A DNA stretch of 64,000 nucleotides from Rhizopus arrhizus (taxonomy: Eukaryota; Mucoromycota; Mucoromycetes; Mucorales; Rhizopodaceae), in assembly GCA_024220505.1 (NCBI GenBank), contig JAKZZE010000002.1:372001-436000 (forward strand). Reading direction: 5' to 3'. Position numbers and translations under genes: made by a program. Below the pieces are notes generated by a model that was given only the letters and a program-made list of their open reading frames with translations, did no database searches and had not been told where the DNA came from. Shown here one piece after another: positions 1-12,900 of this stretch; the first letter of the stretch is position 1; every line of letters begins with the position of its first letter.

Positions 1-118
1 TTCGATATTTAAGCAAATGCTAAAGGCGGTATTTGAATATATTTAAAAAAGAAAACCTCGTTCGTTTGCCTGCAATACATTTTATTCTCTTCCATAAACA
101 ATATATATACCATACACC

Positions 119-2927
119 ATGGCGGATACTCTAAAAGACGTTCCAGAGTTTTTTGAAACAGAAATTGGTGAATCTATAGTTGCCCGTACAGACGCATTAG
201 GTAACCTCATTTTGAACTTTCCTACCACTCTCATCTCTTTCATAATCTATTAACGCGTTGCTTTATTGCCATTTTCAGGCACATTTCGTGAGCTAGGCCC
301 TCCAGATTTATGTCATATTATTAAATCTCATGCTAAACCTGGTATGAAAGAGGTATTTTATACGCATTCATTTTCTAAATGGTTACTGAACTGAGTTATT
401 ATTTATTTTTACTTGCAACATTAGCTTGGAAGTTATCACTATGTTTCAGGTGTTGATGCCTCGTCATCTGCAACCTTAGCTGCCTATTTAAATTCACTGA
501 CTTATTCTTTGGTAATTGGGATAAGAAAAATAGAAAAAGAAAAAAAAATGGGACAGTAACAATCTTTATTGACATGTTTTAAACAGGACGATACTCAATC
601 TTGGTTTTCAAAATCAAACGCCTGGCGTATTCGATCAGGCATCTATTGGTAATATTCAATCCAATAACAAATATTATGACCCTCTATTGCTGGATAAAGT
701 TACTCAATGTATATGCATAGTTCTTTTAATGCATTTTCTCGTGTGGATGTTCGAGTGGAAGTAAAGATCCCTGGTGGAGTAGAGAGCTATTATGTTGATG
801 TTAGAGGAGAAAGGTCAGTTTTGTGTATTGTGTGGCATATTATTTTGTGTGACACCTAATCACATCTTTTGACTTAGACATGAAGCAACTGCAGCCATTT
901 GGCAAGAAACTTATCTATCGGCTGTACTTCGTGCCATTCTATACTCTGATGATAGTTATTACAGATTAGCTGGATATCGTAAAATTGACCCTATTACTAA
1001 TTTAGCAGCAGAAGCTCGATTTTTGGAAGCTGTTGAGGCCCTCTTTTCCAGAGGATGGCAACTGGGCAGTAATCCTGAGGTCCAAACAGCTATTAGTGTT
1101 CATAACCATCTGACTTCAGGAGTGATGAAATACTTTGGAGACAGTTTTAGATATGGACCAGCCATAGAGTTATTTGAAAAATTAAGAAAAAAAGATCCAG
1201 AGGCTGGTGCACTATTGGCGCAGTCCTATATCGGTCAAAATGAAGAGATGAAAGCAGTTCAAATTTTGAACCACGAGTTAAAACGTATGCCAATGAGTTA
1301 TCCTCTTTTGCATGTTCAAGTGGATTTTCTTCGCGGCAAGGTAAAGTAAAAGACTTGATGGCTAATACATTTAGTTAAGCTCATACAATCTATTAGGGAG
1401 AGTACCAGATGGCCTTAAAGCTTGCTAAGTTTGCAGTTAATACTACTCCATCTGAATTTCTTACTTGGGCAAAACTAACTGAAGGTAATTTGATAAAAAA
1501 AGAAATAAGTTTCAATATCACTAACGTAAAAAACAATAGTGTACATTGATATTGAAGATTATAAAAATGTAGGACAGTTTTAATGTTTTCATTTTCTTAT
1601 TGGAATAGAAAATTAACAAACAATAGGCTTTGTTGACCTTAAATTCATGTCCTATGTTTACATACAGTGAGCGAGATATGCATCGGATGCCAGCACCTGT
1701 CAAAACGCACTTACCTATCAAAACCGACATCTTGAATTCTGGAATCATGGAGGAGGATGCTGCCGGTAGAGAGAATGAAGCAGACCCCAACTTGTCTCGT
1801 CTTCCTGCTCCTGCTTTACACGGTACCTTTGCAAAGGCGTATTCTCTTTTAACAAGATTAGCAAGCAAAATCGGCTGGGATAATTTGTTAAAATGCCGAT
1901 CCCAAGTCTTTGTAATGGAAGAGGAATATCGTATGCAAAAAGCAAAAGAGGATGTCGAGAAATCAAGTGCTTCTGTGGATGCTGAGCAGCAATCAGAAAG
2001 CAATGGGAATGTCAGCAAAGGAAAAGATGTTGCAAATAGTGAAGTCTCCGCAAAGGAACAATTCGATGAAGAGAAAAGAGAAAGTGAAAAGTCTGTAGAT
2101 GAGCTTGCAGAAAATATGGAGACTGTTGATTTGGACAATGATGAAGAAAAAGAGCATACGCCTATTCAGGTCCCTCATACTCCACTTGTGCGCCCAGAAC
2201 AAGTCGCAGAAGACAAATCAAAAGTAAAGGCGATAAACAAAAGATAGAGTAAAAAGAAATAACATGTATATAATATCTAGTCTGAGAACGGTTCCAATAA
2301 TGTGTCCATTCAAAATACCCCTCAGCCAAGTGATGGTGTCAGCTTCACATTCAGTAACAAACGACTTTGCGAACGTTGGTTAGATAATCTATTCATGGTC
2401 TTATATGAAGACTTGCGTATATATACTTTTTGGAAGACTGAGGCAGCACACTATCGTGCCCAGCAAATGCCCTATCGTAAAACTGGTGCGGAGTGGGAAC
2501 TGTTAGGTGATCTTGCACTTAGACTTTGGCACGAAAATGATGCCAGGGATGCTTATCAGCAATGTTTAGACCATAAATTTTCTGCAAAGGCTTGGATGAG
2601 GTTACTTGAGATTTATGTATCAGAATCAAATGTTCAAAGGGCTCTCTTAGCTGCTGTTAAACTTACAGTATATCATGAAAGATGGTATCATGAGATAGTG
2701 GTAAAATACCTAATCCTATAACAAAAACATTCAAGAAAAAATTGATTATCCTTCTATAGTATCCTAGTGAAATTGCTCGCAATCTTAATGTACTTATCCG
2801 TAGAGAAGGCCTTTCCAAAATGCAAAACATGCTGACTTCTATGAATTTACCTCGTACAGTTCAGCTATTGATGACCCGATACTTTGATTATGCGGAGCTA
2901 TTTAAAGTCGAAGGATATGAATTTTAA
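119..2927 (+). CDS. ChAPs family protein (Chs5-Arf1 binding, Bch1/Bud7-like exomer subunit)
   Basis: Spliced gene whose product matches the ChAPs family, the cargo-binding subunits of exomer. In yeast, exomer works with Arf1 at the trans-Golgi to export chitin synthase and other membrane proteins. The ATG at 119 opens MADTLKDVPEFFE. Short introns separate later exons, for example GTAACC near 200 to CAG near 279, and 1339 to about 1397. Family blocks read in order: SYHYVSGVDASSSATLAAYL (about 430-500), WRIRSGIYW (about 623), EATAAIWQETYLSAVLRAIL (about 882), a TPR-like helical part (1023-1340), SCPMFTYSERDMHRMPAP (about 1645-1697), then a charged insert (about 1915-2230), and LCERWLDNLFMVLYEDLRIY (about 2361). 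The stop follows FKVEGYEF. The expected length of about 740 residues fits the family. The acidic insert is the least conserved part, and exon edges around 2230-2320 are uncertain. Which yeast paralogue it matches best cannot be decided here. Confidence 0.88.
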
Positions 2928-3590
2928 AAATTATATATTCAATAATACGCATACGATAATATAATATTAAAGAAAATAGATGCTTATTTTCTTTTTTTTG
3001 GTGACATGTGTATATTAATACAGTGGGGCTGGTAAATTTTGTCGGTTTGAAGAAAATAAACTTCGTTTAGCAAAAAATAAATGTCGTTTCCAGAAAAAAT
3101 AAATGTCACTAACCTACACCATGCAGTGGCTTGCAATAGAAGTTACTTGTTTTCTAGATTCACATAGAATAGTAGTTACACATAGTAGGTAGGACTCGAG
3201 AAGTTATTAGCGTCTGAATGTGTCAAGTTTATGTTTTTTCATCAAACCTCAATGATAAATATGTTAAGAACAAACTTGATGAGCATAAAATGTTGGACCT
3301 TCATCTTGTAATGTCACTGCATAATGATGATACATTCACTGATCAAAATCTCCATTAAAGGTTCTTTGCTGAGCCCAATAAAACTGTTTTAATCATACCA
3401 ATTCTCGCAAGGTTTATATTCTAAAAAGATATGTGTTATGAAAATATCATATTATGATTTTAAAAGCATGTTCACATGGGTGTTTTATTACAACAGTGGA
3501 TGATTTGACTAGAGAAGCTATAAAGGACTTGATTACGAACATCAGCACTTCGACTCGATAAGTTTTCATTCGACAATGTTTGAGATTCCC
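2928..3590. other. gene-free spacer with transposon debris
   Basis: No supported coding frame. A stretch at about 3021-3110 begins with CAGTGGGGCTGG directly after TA and contains two copies of an AAAAAATAAATGTC motif. A similar paired motif lies near 4215-4250 in the opposite orientation. This looks like the worn end of a Tc1-type element, but matching ends could not be paired convincingly. Confidence 0.35.
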
Positions 3591-4010
3591 TTTACCTATA
3601 CCCTAAAACTGCTCAATTGGGTTGAGCTTTGGCGAACAAGAAGGTAAGTACGTTAATCTATGACCTTTACTCTCAATTTTTCTTATAATTGGATGAGACT
3701 TATAAATAGTACAGTATTCCATTACAAGACAACTACCCATAAGGCTTTCGTCCATGTCCATGATAACAAGAAGCTCGTTTATAATCCTTACAAAGTGGGC
3801 AGTAGTTGTACTTTTTGCTACTGGCTTGTTGTTCTCGATGGCAATACCCTCCTCCACATCAACGTACTCTATAGTAGGCTCTTCAATAATAATGTCGCCT
3901 GCTCTTTGCTCTTTGCCTTCTGCAGACTTTCTTTTTTTTTGTTTGGCTGTCTTCAATGTAGCCTCATCAGTAAAAAGGCAGTTCTTAATTCATGGAGGAT
4001 AGAACATATA
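3590..4010 (-). mobile_element. Tc1/mariner (IS630-like) transposase relic
   Basis: On the minus strand an open frame holds the back half of a DDE transposase. CLFTDEATLK (about 3955-3985) carries the first catalytic Asp. A run near HFVRIINELLVIMDMDE fits the second strand of the catalytic core, and YLPSCSPKLNPIEQF (about 3603-3650) is the hallmark block around the last catalytic residue. In-frame stops lie upstream of the first Asp (after FYPP), and the second Asp region looks damaged (VMEYCTIYKS where VMDNxxIHKS is usual). No complete N-terminal DNA-binding domain is visible, so this is a dead fragment. Its family is secure; the exact clade is not. Confidence 0.7.
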
Positions 4011-4559
4011 ATAGGCCATCGCCAGGTCCAGGACAAAGCAATGTTAGAGGGAACAAATGCACGTGTCGGAAGCATATTCAAAAGGAAAGATATAAGGTCG
4101 GCTATTGTTTCAGGCATATAGAGTCGGTGATGCGTATTGAGGCAACTGATGGCGTGTCGTCTTGACAGGTTATTGTTGGGATGACCGGGGCAGGGTTTGC
4201 GGGCCCCACCCGACCATTTATTTTTCGGAAATCGCCATTTATTTTTTCAGAACAGTTTTTTTTGTAACTAATTGTATAGAAAACGGAAACAAGGCGCTCG
4301 AGATTCAAGCAAGGTTTTCAAGGACCAAGGCTGTGTCCACTTGGCAGGAGATAAGATAGTAGTCGATCAGGGAGGCATAATTTCTTGTAGTGTTTGGCGA
4401 TATATTGGAGGACAAAAAGAAAGCCAATCAACGGATCTAGTCGAACAAATAACAAATGAGAATTATCAATAGCGCCTGGATCTAGAGGAAATCTCAGATT
4501 TAAATGCCAAGACATGTTGCTAACTGTAACGATTCTGTTTTGCAAGTCTCAAACCGGTC

Positions 4560-5830
4560 TGGCAGATAATCGAGGATATTATGGAGAGTCAGGTTACAAT
4601 AGAGGTTGAACCCTTTGAAGGAAACTGTCCTAGGTAAAAAACGGGTGTGTCTGCATTTTTGAACGTGAATGGCTTAGTAATCAGTGGTTTTCGGGAATAT
4701 CCGTGAACAGTGTCAAAAGTAGCGGTCTCAGCAATATGGAGGGATTACATCGAACATCCGAGAAGCCATTATTGAGGAAGATGTTCATAGCAGTATAGGG
4801 CGAAGTTAGAAAAAACCTAAATGAGACATTGGAATATACACGAAGAGACAGGTAGAATAAAGACAACAATGAAGTGGTACACATAGAGTATAATCGTCGA
4901 ACAAAGCCTGTTAGATAGACTTGGCTGCAGAATACAGGACCATCAACTTGAACCAATTGTCGTAGCCAGCAGACCTGTAAGCGGTTTTACTGAATCATAG
5001 GGTCTAGTACACCTTTAGTGATAGGTTGACACAAAAGAGCGTAGCGAAATTCAGGTTTAATCTCTTTGGTTATAAGTTGAAGACTGCAAAACGGACTTGT
5101 CGAAATAAATATTTGATCACCGAAACCAAGCGTAGCGTGTACTATAATTTAAACTGTATCAATGTATGAGCTAAAACCACGCATCCTTGAAGGGAAAGTT
5201 GGCATTGGAAATTAGTTTCACGCTGAAACTTCACATTTTGTAAAAGACAATTTTCTATGTATTAACGTTGAATGATAGGAAATCCGAGATAACAAGATGA
5301 CTGCGATTGGGTGTGATCATGCCGTTCGGGCACTTGATATATAACAACAGTTGTTGCCAGGATGGAGAGCCCAAAAAATTGAGAAAAATTGCCTCAACCT
5401 TGGAGAGATTAACCTTGACAATAGACACTTGACCATATAAATCTAGATGATGTTGCACATGGAAAAAATCTTCACAGATATCAACGGCATACGCAAGAAC
5501 CTTCAGAACTGGTGGAGGGGGGAGAGACCTATTGTCAGCGGGGTAAACGTGAAGTCAAGGAAGGGGTTATCTTTAATAACCTCGAGGTAGAAAAGGCTCT
5601 AGCACAATATTGAATAGTAATGTTGTTAACAGATCATCTTACCTTAGACCATGGTATTAATTTACTCTAATGTTGCCTTAGGGACAGATGAGGTGACTAA
5701 AGTATTCAAGTTCCTATAAATTTTCTCTACTCAGAGCTGCTTTCCCCTATGTTTCTTATAGTAAAAAAAAAAAATTATTAAAGCGAGTTTGTCATCATAA
5801 TCAGCTAGATCAAACGCTATCATCGAAAAT
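4560..5830 (-). mobile_element. LINE (non-LTR retrotransposon) reverse-transcriptase relic
   Basis: Read on the minus strand, broken frames give the order expected of the second half of a LINE reverse transcriptase. LLFNIVLEPFL (about 5590-5630) is the block after the QGDPLSP motif. KVLAYAVDICEDFF (about 5475-5510) is the YADD active site with its first Asp changed to Val. HHLDLYGQVSIVKVNLSKVE (about 5395-5455) follows, and then LDPMIQ...LQVCWLRQLVQVDGP (about 4945-5010). Stops and frameshifts interrupt all parts. The altered active site and the many breaks mean it cannot be functional. Neither a poly(A) end nor target-site repeats were recognised. Confidence 0.65.
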
Positions 5831-5959
5831 GCTTTTTTGGACTTTTCTCTAAATATTGTAAGCTTATCTTGCAAAAATGCTCATCGACAGAATATGTATA
5901 AAAAGCGATTTTTCTTAACATTAGCCCCAAGCAGTCGCACAAAAAAAATAAAAAAAAAA

Positions 5960-8138
5960 AAACATATTCATTGTTTATATCATTTGCTTTCTCTTTAATA
6001 ATTATTGTTAAAAAATAAAGATGAATAAAAAATAATAGTAATAATGTAGAGCCATATTGCAAATGATAATTTGGTGATTTTATTTCAGTATCTGAACAAT
6101 GGGGGCTAGGTTAAACATTATGAAAATTGTTACACACGGAATTCGAAATAAACTTACCCCCTATTTTTTAATTAATCAAATTGTGTTTATTTTTATAGCA
6201 AAACAAAGAAAAGAAAATCCTTTCATATAAAATATGATTTGAATATAGAAAAAAGTAATTTCTCTTATTTAAATCATACTTGTGAATTTAATAAAATAAA
6301 AAAGACACTGTAGGTCTTTGAATCCTATATACATTTTATGCAGTTAACGGTTGTACAAATAAATAAATAAAAAAAGCAAGCAAACAGTTGCTTTGACTAT
6401 TAAAATATAAATCTCATTTAAAAGTAAAAAAGTTATTATTTTAAGCTTGAAGTGAGAGGATATGTTATATAAGAAAAATTAATAGTTGCGATCAAACATA
6501 TATTTTTTTTTGGATTTGTTTATCCGTTAGTTTAGAGTGGATTTGTCCTTTTGTTTACCATTTCTTTATGGATAAACAAGTTTTTTTTATCGTTTTTAGA
6601 AATCTAAGAAAAAAGAATGACTCATCAAGAATGTGAAAAAAAAAGATATTTAAATAATTCTTTTTGCCCAAAACTTTTTTTCTTTCTTTCTTCATCAAAC
6701 AATCACTCTTCTCTAAAACTGATGGCCTAAATACTTTATCTTTTCAACTCTAAACCTGGCTCCTATGGTCTTTTGTCAAGAACACTTCTTTTCAAATAAT
6801 TGCTTTTGCTACATTTGTGCTTCAAATTTGTTTCTCTTTCTCTCTTTCTCTTTGGCCTCTTAAAATCTCTTATCTACTATCAAGTTTGTCTTTAATCAAT
6901 GCTAAACTTCATGGCCTACATAATACATCTATTCTCTGCCTCTTTATATGGTCTCAGTTAACATCAAAAGTTAGTATGCTCTTTTTTGTTTATCTTTCTA
7001 TGGTCCTTTTGGTTTCATTCAATGCTAAACGCGTCATTCCATTGATTTCAATGGTTAAAAAAGAAATCATATCTTGGCCCCATAAAATGGTAAAGTTTTC
7101 TTTTATATAATTATTTTATTAACATTCTTGAAATAGCTTGCTCTGTCTGTCTTTGTTAGTCTTGGTCAAGAATATCCTTTTTGCTGTCTCTTTGGCTAAA
7201 AAGTATTGTTCATAGGAGAATGATCCTTTTTATTAACTTTTCTTTTTCTAGTTCAACAATTTATTCTCTTCTGTGTCAATATAAATGGTTTTCCTTTAAA
7301 GCTGCTTTTGTACTTACTGTTCTGTCCACACGTTCCGCTTGATGGCAATCCTTTCTTGTAAAAGCTCTCTTTTGGTAGTCTCTTTATTATCTTTGTAATC
7401 TCTTCTCTTTCTATCTCTTCATGACCTCTTTGCTATGCTTCTAAAATCTGTGGCAGGATGGGACGATGATCTGCTGGAACTTGTAAGCTCTAAGGAGGAA
7501 TGCGAACTCAAGTAAAAGTAATACCCGCTCTGTTCATCCTAGTACTAGACGGAAGATGCCTTGACATCTGAAGCTACAACGAGCGAAGTAACAGACCCGG
7601 TCACGCTTTGCTTGAGAGAGGGTGATCCCTAGAAATAGGGTATATCTTTCGCAGAACATTCTAGACATAGACTTAGAACCTGACAGTGAACGGAACGCCC
7701 TTCGGGGTACCACTCATATCCTATAGACTTGAAAAAGTGTTTATAAGAGTAATTCAAGGGTGATTCTTTATTATTTAAAAAAAAAACAAACAAAAATCAT
7801 ACTTTCCAAAGAGGCTATTTACAAAAAGGATGTTATTCAAATACATGATTCTTTGCTATTCATCAATGGTTTCCTATCAATAAAACATCGAAATCATTAG
7901 TTTTCCGTTTTGCTTTATTGGCTCTTATAACTCATTTTTCATACAAATCCTTATCTCTGAAAATATAATAATTTTTAATTAATGCAAACACTCCTCTAGT
8001 ATTTTCAAAATAGTATCATCATATAGATGTAATAAGCAAAAGAAAGTGTCTTATTTTGTGCTATATTTCCTATTGTTGATGTCTGTATGATGTTGCTTAA
8101 TTGTGGTTAGACACTAATACTAATGATTATACAAGGTA
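5960..8138 (+). repeat. 2.2-kb dispersed repeat, left copy (inverted relative to 42868-45056)
   Basis: Reading from AACATATTCATTG at about 5961 to GATTATACA at about 8137, this stretch matches the reverse complement of 42868-45056 nearly base for base, with scattered substitutions and small indels; I estimate mid-90s percent identity by eye. Homology stops abruptly at both ends, on the left at an A-rich run. It contains no transposase or reverse-transcriptase motif. The only sizeable open frame (6817-7110, a hydrophobic 97-residue product) is preserved in both copies but lies in a CT-rich tract and looks fortuitous. The centre (about 7451-7729) is markedly more GC-rich and rich in short palindromes. 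It could be a solo LTR, a non-autonomous element, or a repeat that carries an RNA gene. Confidence 0.85.
7451..7729. other. GC-rich structured core of the 2.2-kb repeat
   Basis: About 280 bases with clearly higher GC than the surrounding AT-rich repeat. Short self-complementary pieces are visible: CCCTAGAAATAGGG, CCTAGTACTAGAC, and a CCC-TTC-GGGG hairpin near 7698-7708. The same block occurs in the right copy (about 43284-43565) with almost no change. It has no open reading frame of note. It does not match tRNA, 5S, SRP, RNase P or U3 signatures that I can recognise. It may be the transcribed leader of a retroelement LTR or a non-coding RNA; orientation is unknown. Confidence 0.4.
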
Positions 8139-9905
8139 TCCCATATGCAAAATTGAATACCATCAAGCGCTGTAGTTTTTGGCATTAAACAAAAAGAAGA
8201 CTTTTATTTTACAAACAGAAGGTAACTTAGCTGTTTCTTTTTCACTCATGGTCAAAGACATTGATAACATTTTGAAGATTTGATAGTAAAAAAGATTTTA
8301 TTAACACTGTTTATCAAGTACCATGTACTAGAGGAAGTCTGTACAGTATTTTGAAGAAAGCAGTTGTTTGATACACAGTGCTTATTTTTTGTTTTTATTT
8401 ATAAATTTCTCCAAATCATTATTAGTAAAATGACTTTAAACTTTTTCATTTGATAAACGCCTAATCTTATTTTATAACAATAATTGTTAAAGAAAAATAG
8501 ATGGTATGGTCAATAAACATAATTTTTGAATGCTTACAGATTTAGGTGGTTACGTAATTTAATACAAGAAAATGGTTAAGATATTATCGAAGGCAAAGAT
8601 GATCTTAGACGTACTAAATCAAAAAGTAAGTATGTTGTGAAATCTAGTACAATGACTTCCAAAAAAGTTGAAGGCCTATATCGTCCTTGTTCCCTGTTGA
8701 AGTGCAAAAGCTACTACTTTTTGTAGTATAGAAAGGAGTATCTTCTAGGCATGCAAAGCTAACAATTGATATTATTGAAATAACAGAGCAGTGTGATATA
8801 AACTACTTACGGCGATGAAGAAATGTATTTGCTAAGTACGAAAAATGTCACAACTTGAAGGAAAGGAGAGCAAATTCGATAAGAATTACATAAGATTTCT
8901 TTGCAAATGTTATGATAAAATGTAGCTGCTGCACCAACTAGGTTATAGAACGATATGGCATAAATGATAAATGTAAGGAGCAAAGTATTTCCACACAAGT
9001 CAAATGATGCTACATGTATTTTTAATATGTTTATAAAACTAAGCTTATTGAAGGTTTTTTAATATCAAGCTGCACGTCTTGTCTATGTGTTCATAGTAAT
9101 ATCCCATTTCTGAGAGAACATCGTCCATACTCTTTACCATATGATATGTCTTGGTCAATCCTTTCTAAAGTATCATAGACTACCAGCTTTTAATGGACGC
9201 AATTGAAGCTCAAATCATCATTAGTTTTCCTCATATCTAATGTATGGATGTGGAGTAATATCATATCGTTTTTATGTATAAAGATTTTTCCACAAATTCA
9301 TCATATATTTCAATCAATACCAACGTATAGCAGAGTTTGTGTTTTACCTAAAATAGTGGTTCATTAAAAGAAGAGATGAGGATATCTTAAACTCACAATC
9401 GTCTTTTGTTTATATTATGTTTGATCTCAACTTCTTGTAATTAACTTCTTTTTAAAGAAGAAAAAGGCATAGGTAGCAATCTACATATGCAATTGCAAGA
9501 AGATAAAAAAGCTAAAGATAATACAAATAATTGAAGTATATACAGCTATTTTTAAGAATTTTTACAATGTTTATTGAGCTTTTCCTTTTGTTGACTTGAG
9601 TCGATCTATTTCAATTTTTCACACTTATCATCCTCATTGCTTCCTTCCTTAATATATGTTTATAAAGAAGGCGCATATGTATTAATTGAAAGAAGTTATG
9701 TGTTATCTTTATATTGTTTTTTAATTGAAGGCTATTGGGATTCGCTTATCATTTTGAAATTAGTTCGCTTACGTAATTAACTCAGTTATTTAATAATCTA
9801 GTAACGTCAGTCTTTTATACAATACATAATCTTGCTCAGCCTGTATCAATTTGTGTGTTTACAAACATATAAAAAATAACACTATTTTCATTGCTAATTT
9901 GATGT
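8139..9905. other. AT-rich spacer
   Basis: No coding frame, RNA gene or repeat could be supported here. A few short open stretches (for example near 8540-8700 and on the minus strand at 8807-8998) have no recognisable family and ordinary spacer composition. Confidence 0.5.
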
Positions 9906-12900
9906 TTATTTGATATGCTTCCAGATATAGTAAGAAACGATAGTAGCCAGCTGGCTGATAGCTGTTTTTTCCTCTTCATCTAACATACCATAAGCTTGTC
10001 TATCTTCTCTGTTATTAATACTAATACTAAATGACCCATCTACTTTGTATTCCAAATTAAAGAAGACAGGAACATGGGGAACAAACAACAGTAGCTGTCT
10101 CACGTCTGTTGTATGAATCTCTCCAGATGCGCCGGCATAGAAAGGCTTTAAATAATCCATTAAATTATTCCAGTCCAAACCTCTCAGTTTAAGCAGCTTT
10201 GAGAATAGTGGATCTGCATCACATAAATCTATCGGACCGAAACGAGCAGCTAAACTCATCATTTCTTGTGGTGAAGTGTCATTGGACAAATGAGGAAGCG
10301 TGATTTCATATAACTTATTCCAATCATTTTCACGATGATAAAAGTAAATAGCCTTCAGAAATAATCAATACTATGCGATACAAATGACATATCACTTACC
10401 TTATTAGCTATATTACTCAGTTTGATTTTAGCTGCATCAAAAACATCTTTTACAGTAATTGTCTCTGGCTCAAGTATTTCATCAAAGAGGTTGTTGTATC
10501 GCTTGGGTTTGACCTTTAACACCTCTGACCATGCTCTCTGGCACCTTTCTGAGCTAGTGCAGCGATCCATGCCACGATACGTAATGAGAATAAAACATTG
10601 TAAAGATAAACTACATTCATTGCCCTGTGGAATTTGTTCAGAAACCTTTTCTATTAGGCTGGGACCTGTCATGTCAAAGCTTCCTTGTTGATGTATGCTT
10701 ACACTATCATTCCACTTTCTTTTATCCATATCATTGTCATGTGTCTCTGCAGGACAAATAAGTAAAGTGTAACGGAAAGGGGTATCTTCAATGCTATCAT
10801 TCTGTGGGCCAAGATCAAATGAGAGGTCATCTGCAGATACAAAGCAAGCAACAGGCTGATCTTTTCTTTTGAGAGTCTTCAGTCCCAGCTTTGAACCAGA
10901 AGACAACATCCAAGGAACAAGTCCCTCTAACGCTCCGTCAACAGGCATTTCGTAAGAATCTTGAATGATTCTATTTCTTGCGTAAATTGCAGGTCTATTG
11001 TAGATAGAAGCTATCTTTCTGATTATACTTAATAAGTCTAGGTTGGATGGTAATAATTCAACGTCATCTAAACTGCGTTGAATATATCTTAAATGGAAGT
11101 CAAAGACAAAAGAGTTAACATGAATTCGTTGCTTGAAATCATCACACTCAGCCATAAACTTTTGGAAATTTTCTCTACCAACTTCTTTGCTTTGATGAGA
11201 GTAAGGTGAATATTGGAGGCGACCATATCGGCGGTGCAAAGTATATAAAGTTACCGATACGAAAGCTCCAGTGAGCCTAGCTTCACACATGATTGAGCCA
11301 CCTTCAAATACTTGCAGCAAGTAGACCACAGGAGAATCTACAGAATAACTCTCTGCAATTGTGAATTGTGAGAGATAGGCTTCTAATTCATCTTGTTGGT
11401 TGTTGGAAGGGCCATACACAATCAAGTGCATTCCTATACTCTCCAAATAGGAAGCATACTCTTTCATAAATCCACGAGCAAGTCTCTCATACCAAGCTGT
11501 TGTCTCTTCCAATTTGAGATGCTTATCTGTGAGCGCACATCCTAAAGCGCAATGCGTAATCGTATCAGAAAAAAGGATGGGTGTTCGACAGAAATGCAGT
11601 AATCTGGATGCTTTCAAAATTTCTTGAAGTTCCGCTACGGTCATCATTTCGTCAATTGTTTTTGTATGGCCTGGCCCATAATAATGTTCTGCCCATTTTG
11701 TATAAACCTTGAATGCTTTTTCATGAGCTTCCAAAGGTTTTGATCTCGAAAGATATACGTGCAAATATGGCTCTCCGTGTCGTACAAGGTAATCGCTAGA
11801 GTAGGGGATCTTGTTTAATTCAGTTGATCTTGCGTAGGTATCTCTTAAAACTGTGTTTGCGTTTGCTGTCCTTGCTGCTGAATAGAGAACATCAACTGTA
11901 GATCCATTGGTGGATTTGGAAGTGGCTGTCTTGCTCAACCTAGCATTATCTACGGTGTCAAAAATACTACGAGTTACTCCAGATACATATTCCATAGCTC
12001 CTTGCTGCTGCTGAAACTTATACCGGACATTGAACTCATATGTGTTCTTCATTAGTTGCTTCAGACTCTCAAAGTTGACAACAACAGAATTGCCCGATTT
12101 TGTATTGCTTTGCCGATGCTCTGTGGAACTTGCCATGCTTTCTATGGAGGGGATTGATGACGAAGAGTCGATCTGGGCTAACATTACAATAGTATTGGCC
12201 AAGCCAGGTGATCTTGTGCTGTTTGCATTTGAATTTATTTGAATCTGAGTTAGTGCACTATGTTGTAAAGGTGTACCAATATTGCTTGCAGAGTTGCTAT
12301 TAGAGGACAGCAGAGGTGGAGCTCCCAAATTGTTCATCATGTTGTTGTTGTGAGACAGAATTGTTGACATCTTTTCCGTGTGATAAAAAAGACCTATCTT
12401 TTGGTGCAATATGTTGTTTAAGCTCATATGTCTAGTTTCTTGCTGCACAACGTTTTTGTACATAGTATTGAAAATGTGCTCTGCGAAAGTATCAGAGTAG
12501 TTATAAGAGTACATGGTCAATTCTGCTACATCCATAGTCATTACCATAAAGCTGTGCAAGTGGGGCATATCTCTAAACTCGCTTGTTTTATGCTTCGACA
12601 TAAAGCTGGGCAAAGGTTTGGAAGTACTTGATGCGAGTGATTCTTGTCGGCTATGAATGCTGGCTGTGTCTTCTCTTCTCAAATACAAATCTTTTCTAGT
12701 GAATTGCAATAATTCATCTTCAATAGAATTCATTGGGCCTCGAGATCTTTGGGACATGTCCATGGTTTCCATGCTAAATCTTCGGCTTGATGGTAGCGAA
12801 TATTTACTATATAGCTCGGGGAGACCACTAATAATCAGGTATTTATAATTTTTGTGATCAAACATAGGTAGCTCTCGTGGTATTCTATTTGCTTGACTTG

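Noticed and set aside
1521..2138. Long minus-strand frame rich in Ser and Phe
   Set aside because: Antisense shadow of the ChAPs gene, whose plus-strand product has clear family blocks.
3021..4250. Complete Tc1 element with paired ends
   Set aside because: A CAGTGGGG start and similar inner motifs exist, but no matching right end with TA could be found.
6817..7110. 97-residue hydrophobic frame kept in both copies of the 2.2-kb repeat (also 43902-44195)
   Set aside because: Lies in a CT-rich tract; it is shared only because the repeat is nearly identical, and the changes between copies are not biased toward silent sites.
5960..8138. Firm call of solo LTRs for the 2.2-kb repeats
   Set aside because: One reading gives TG at one end, but CA at the other end and target-site duplications are not convincing, so the class is left open.
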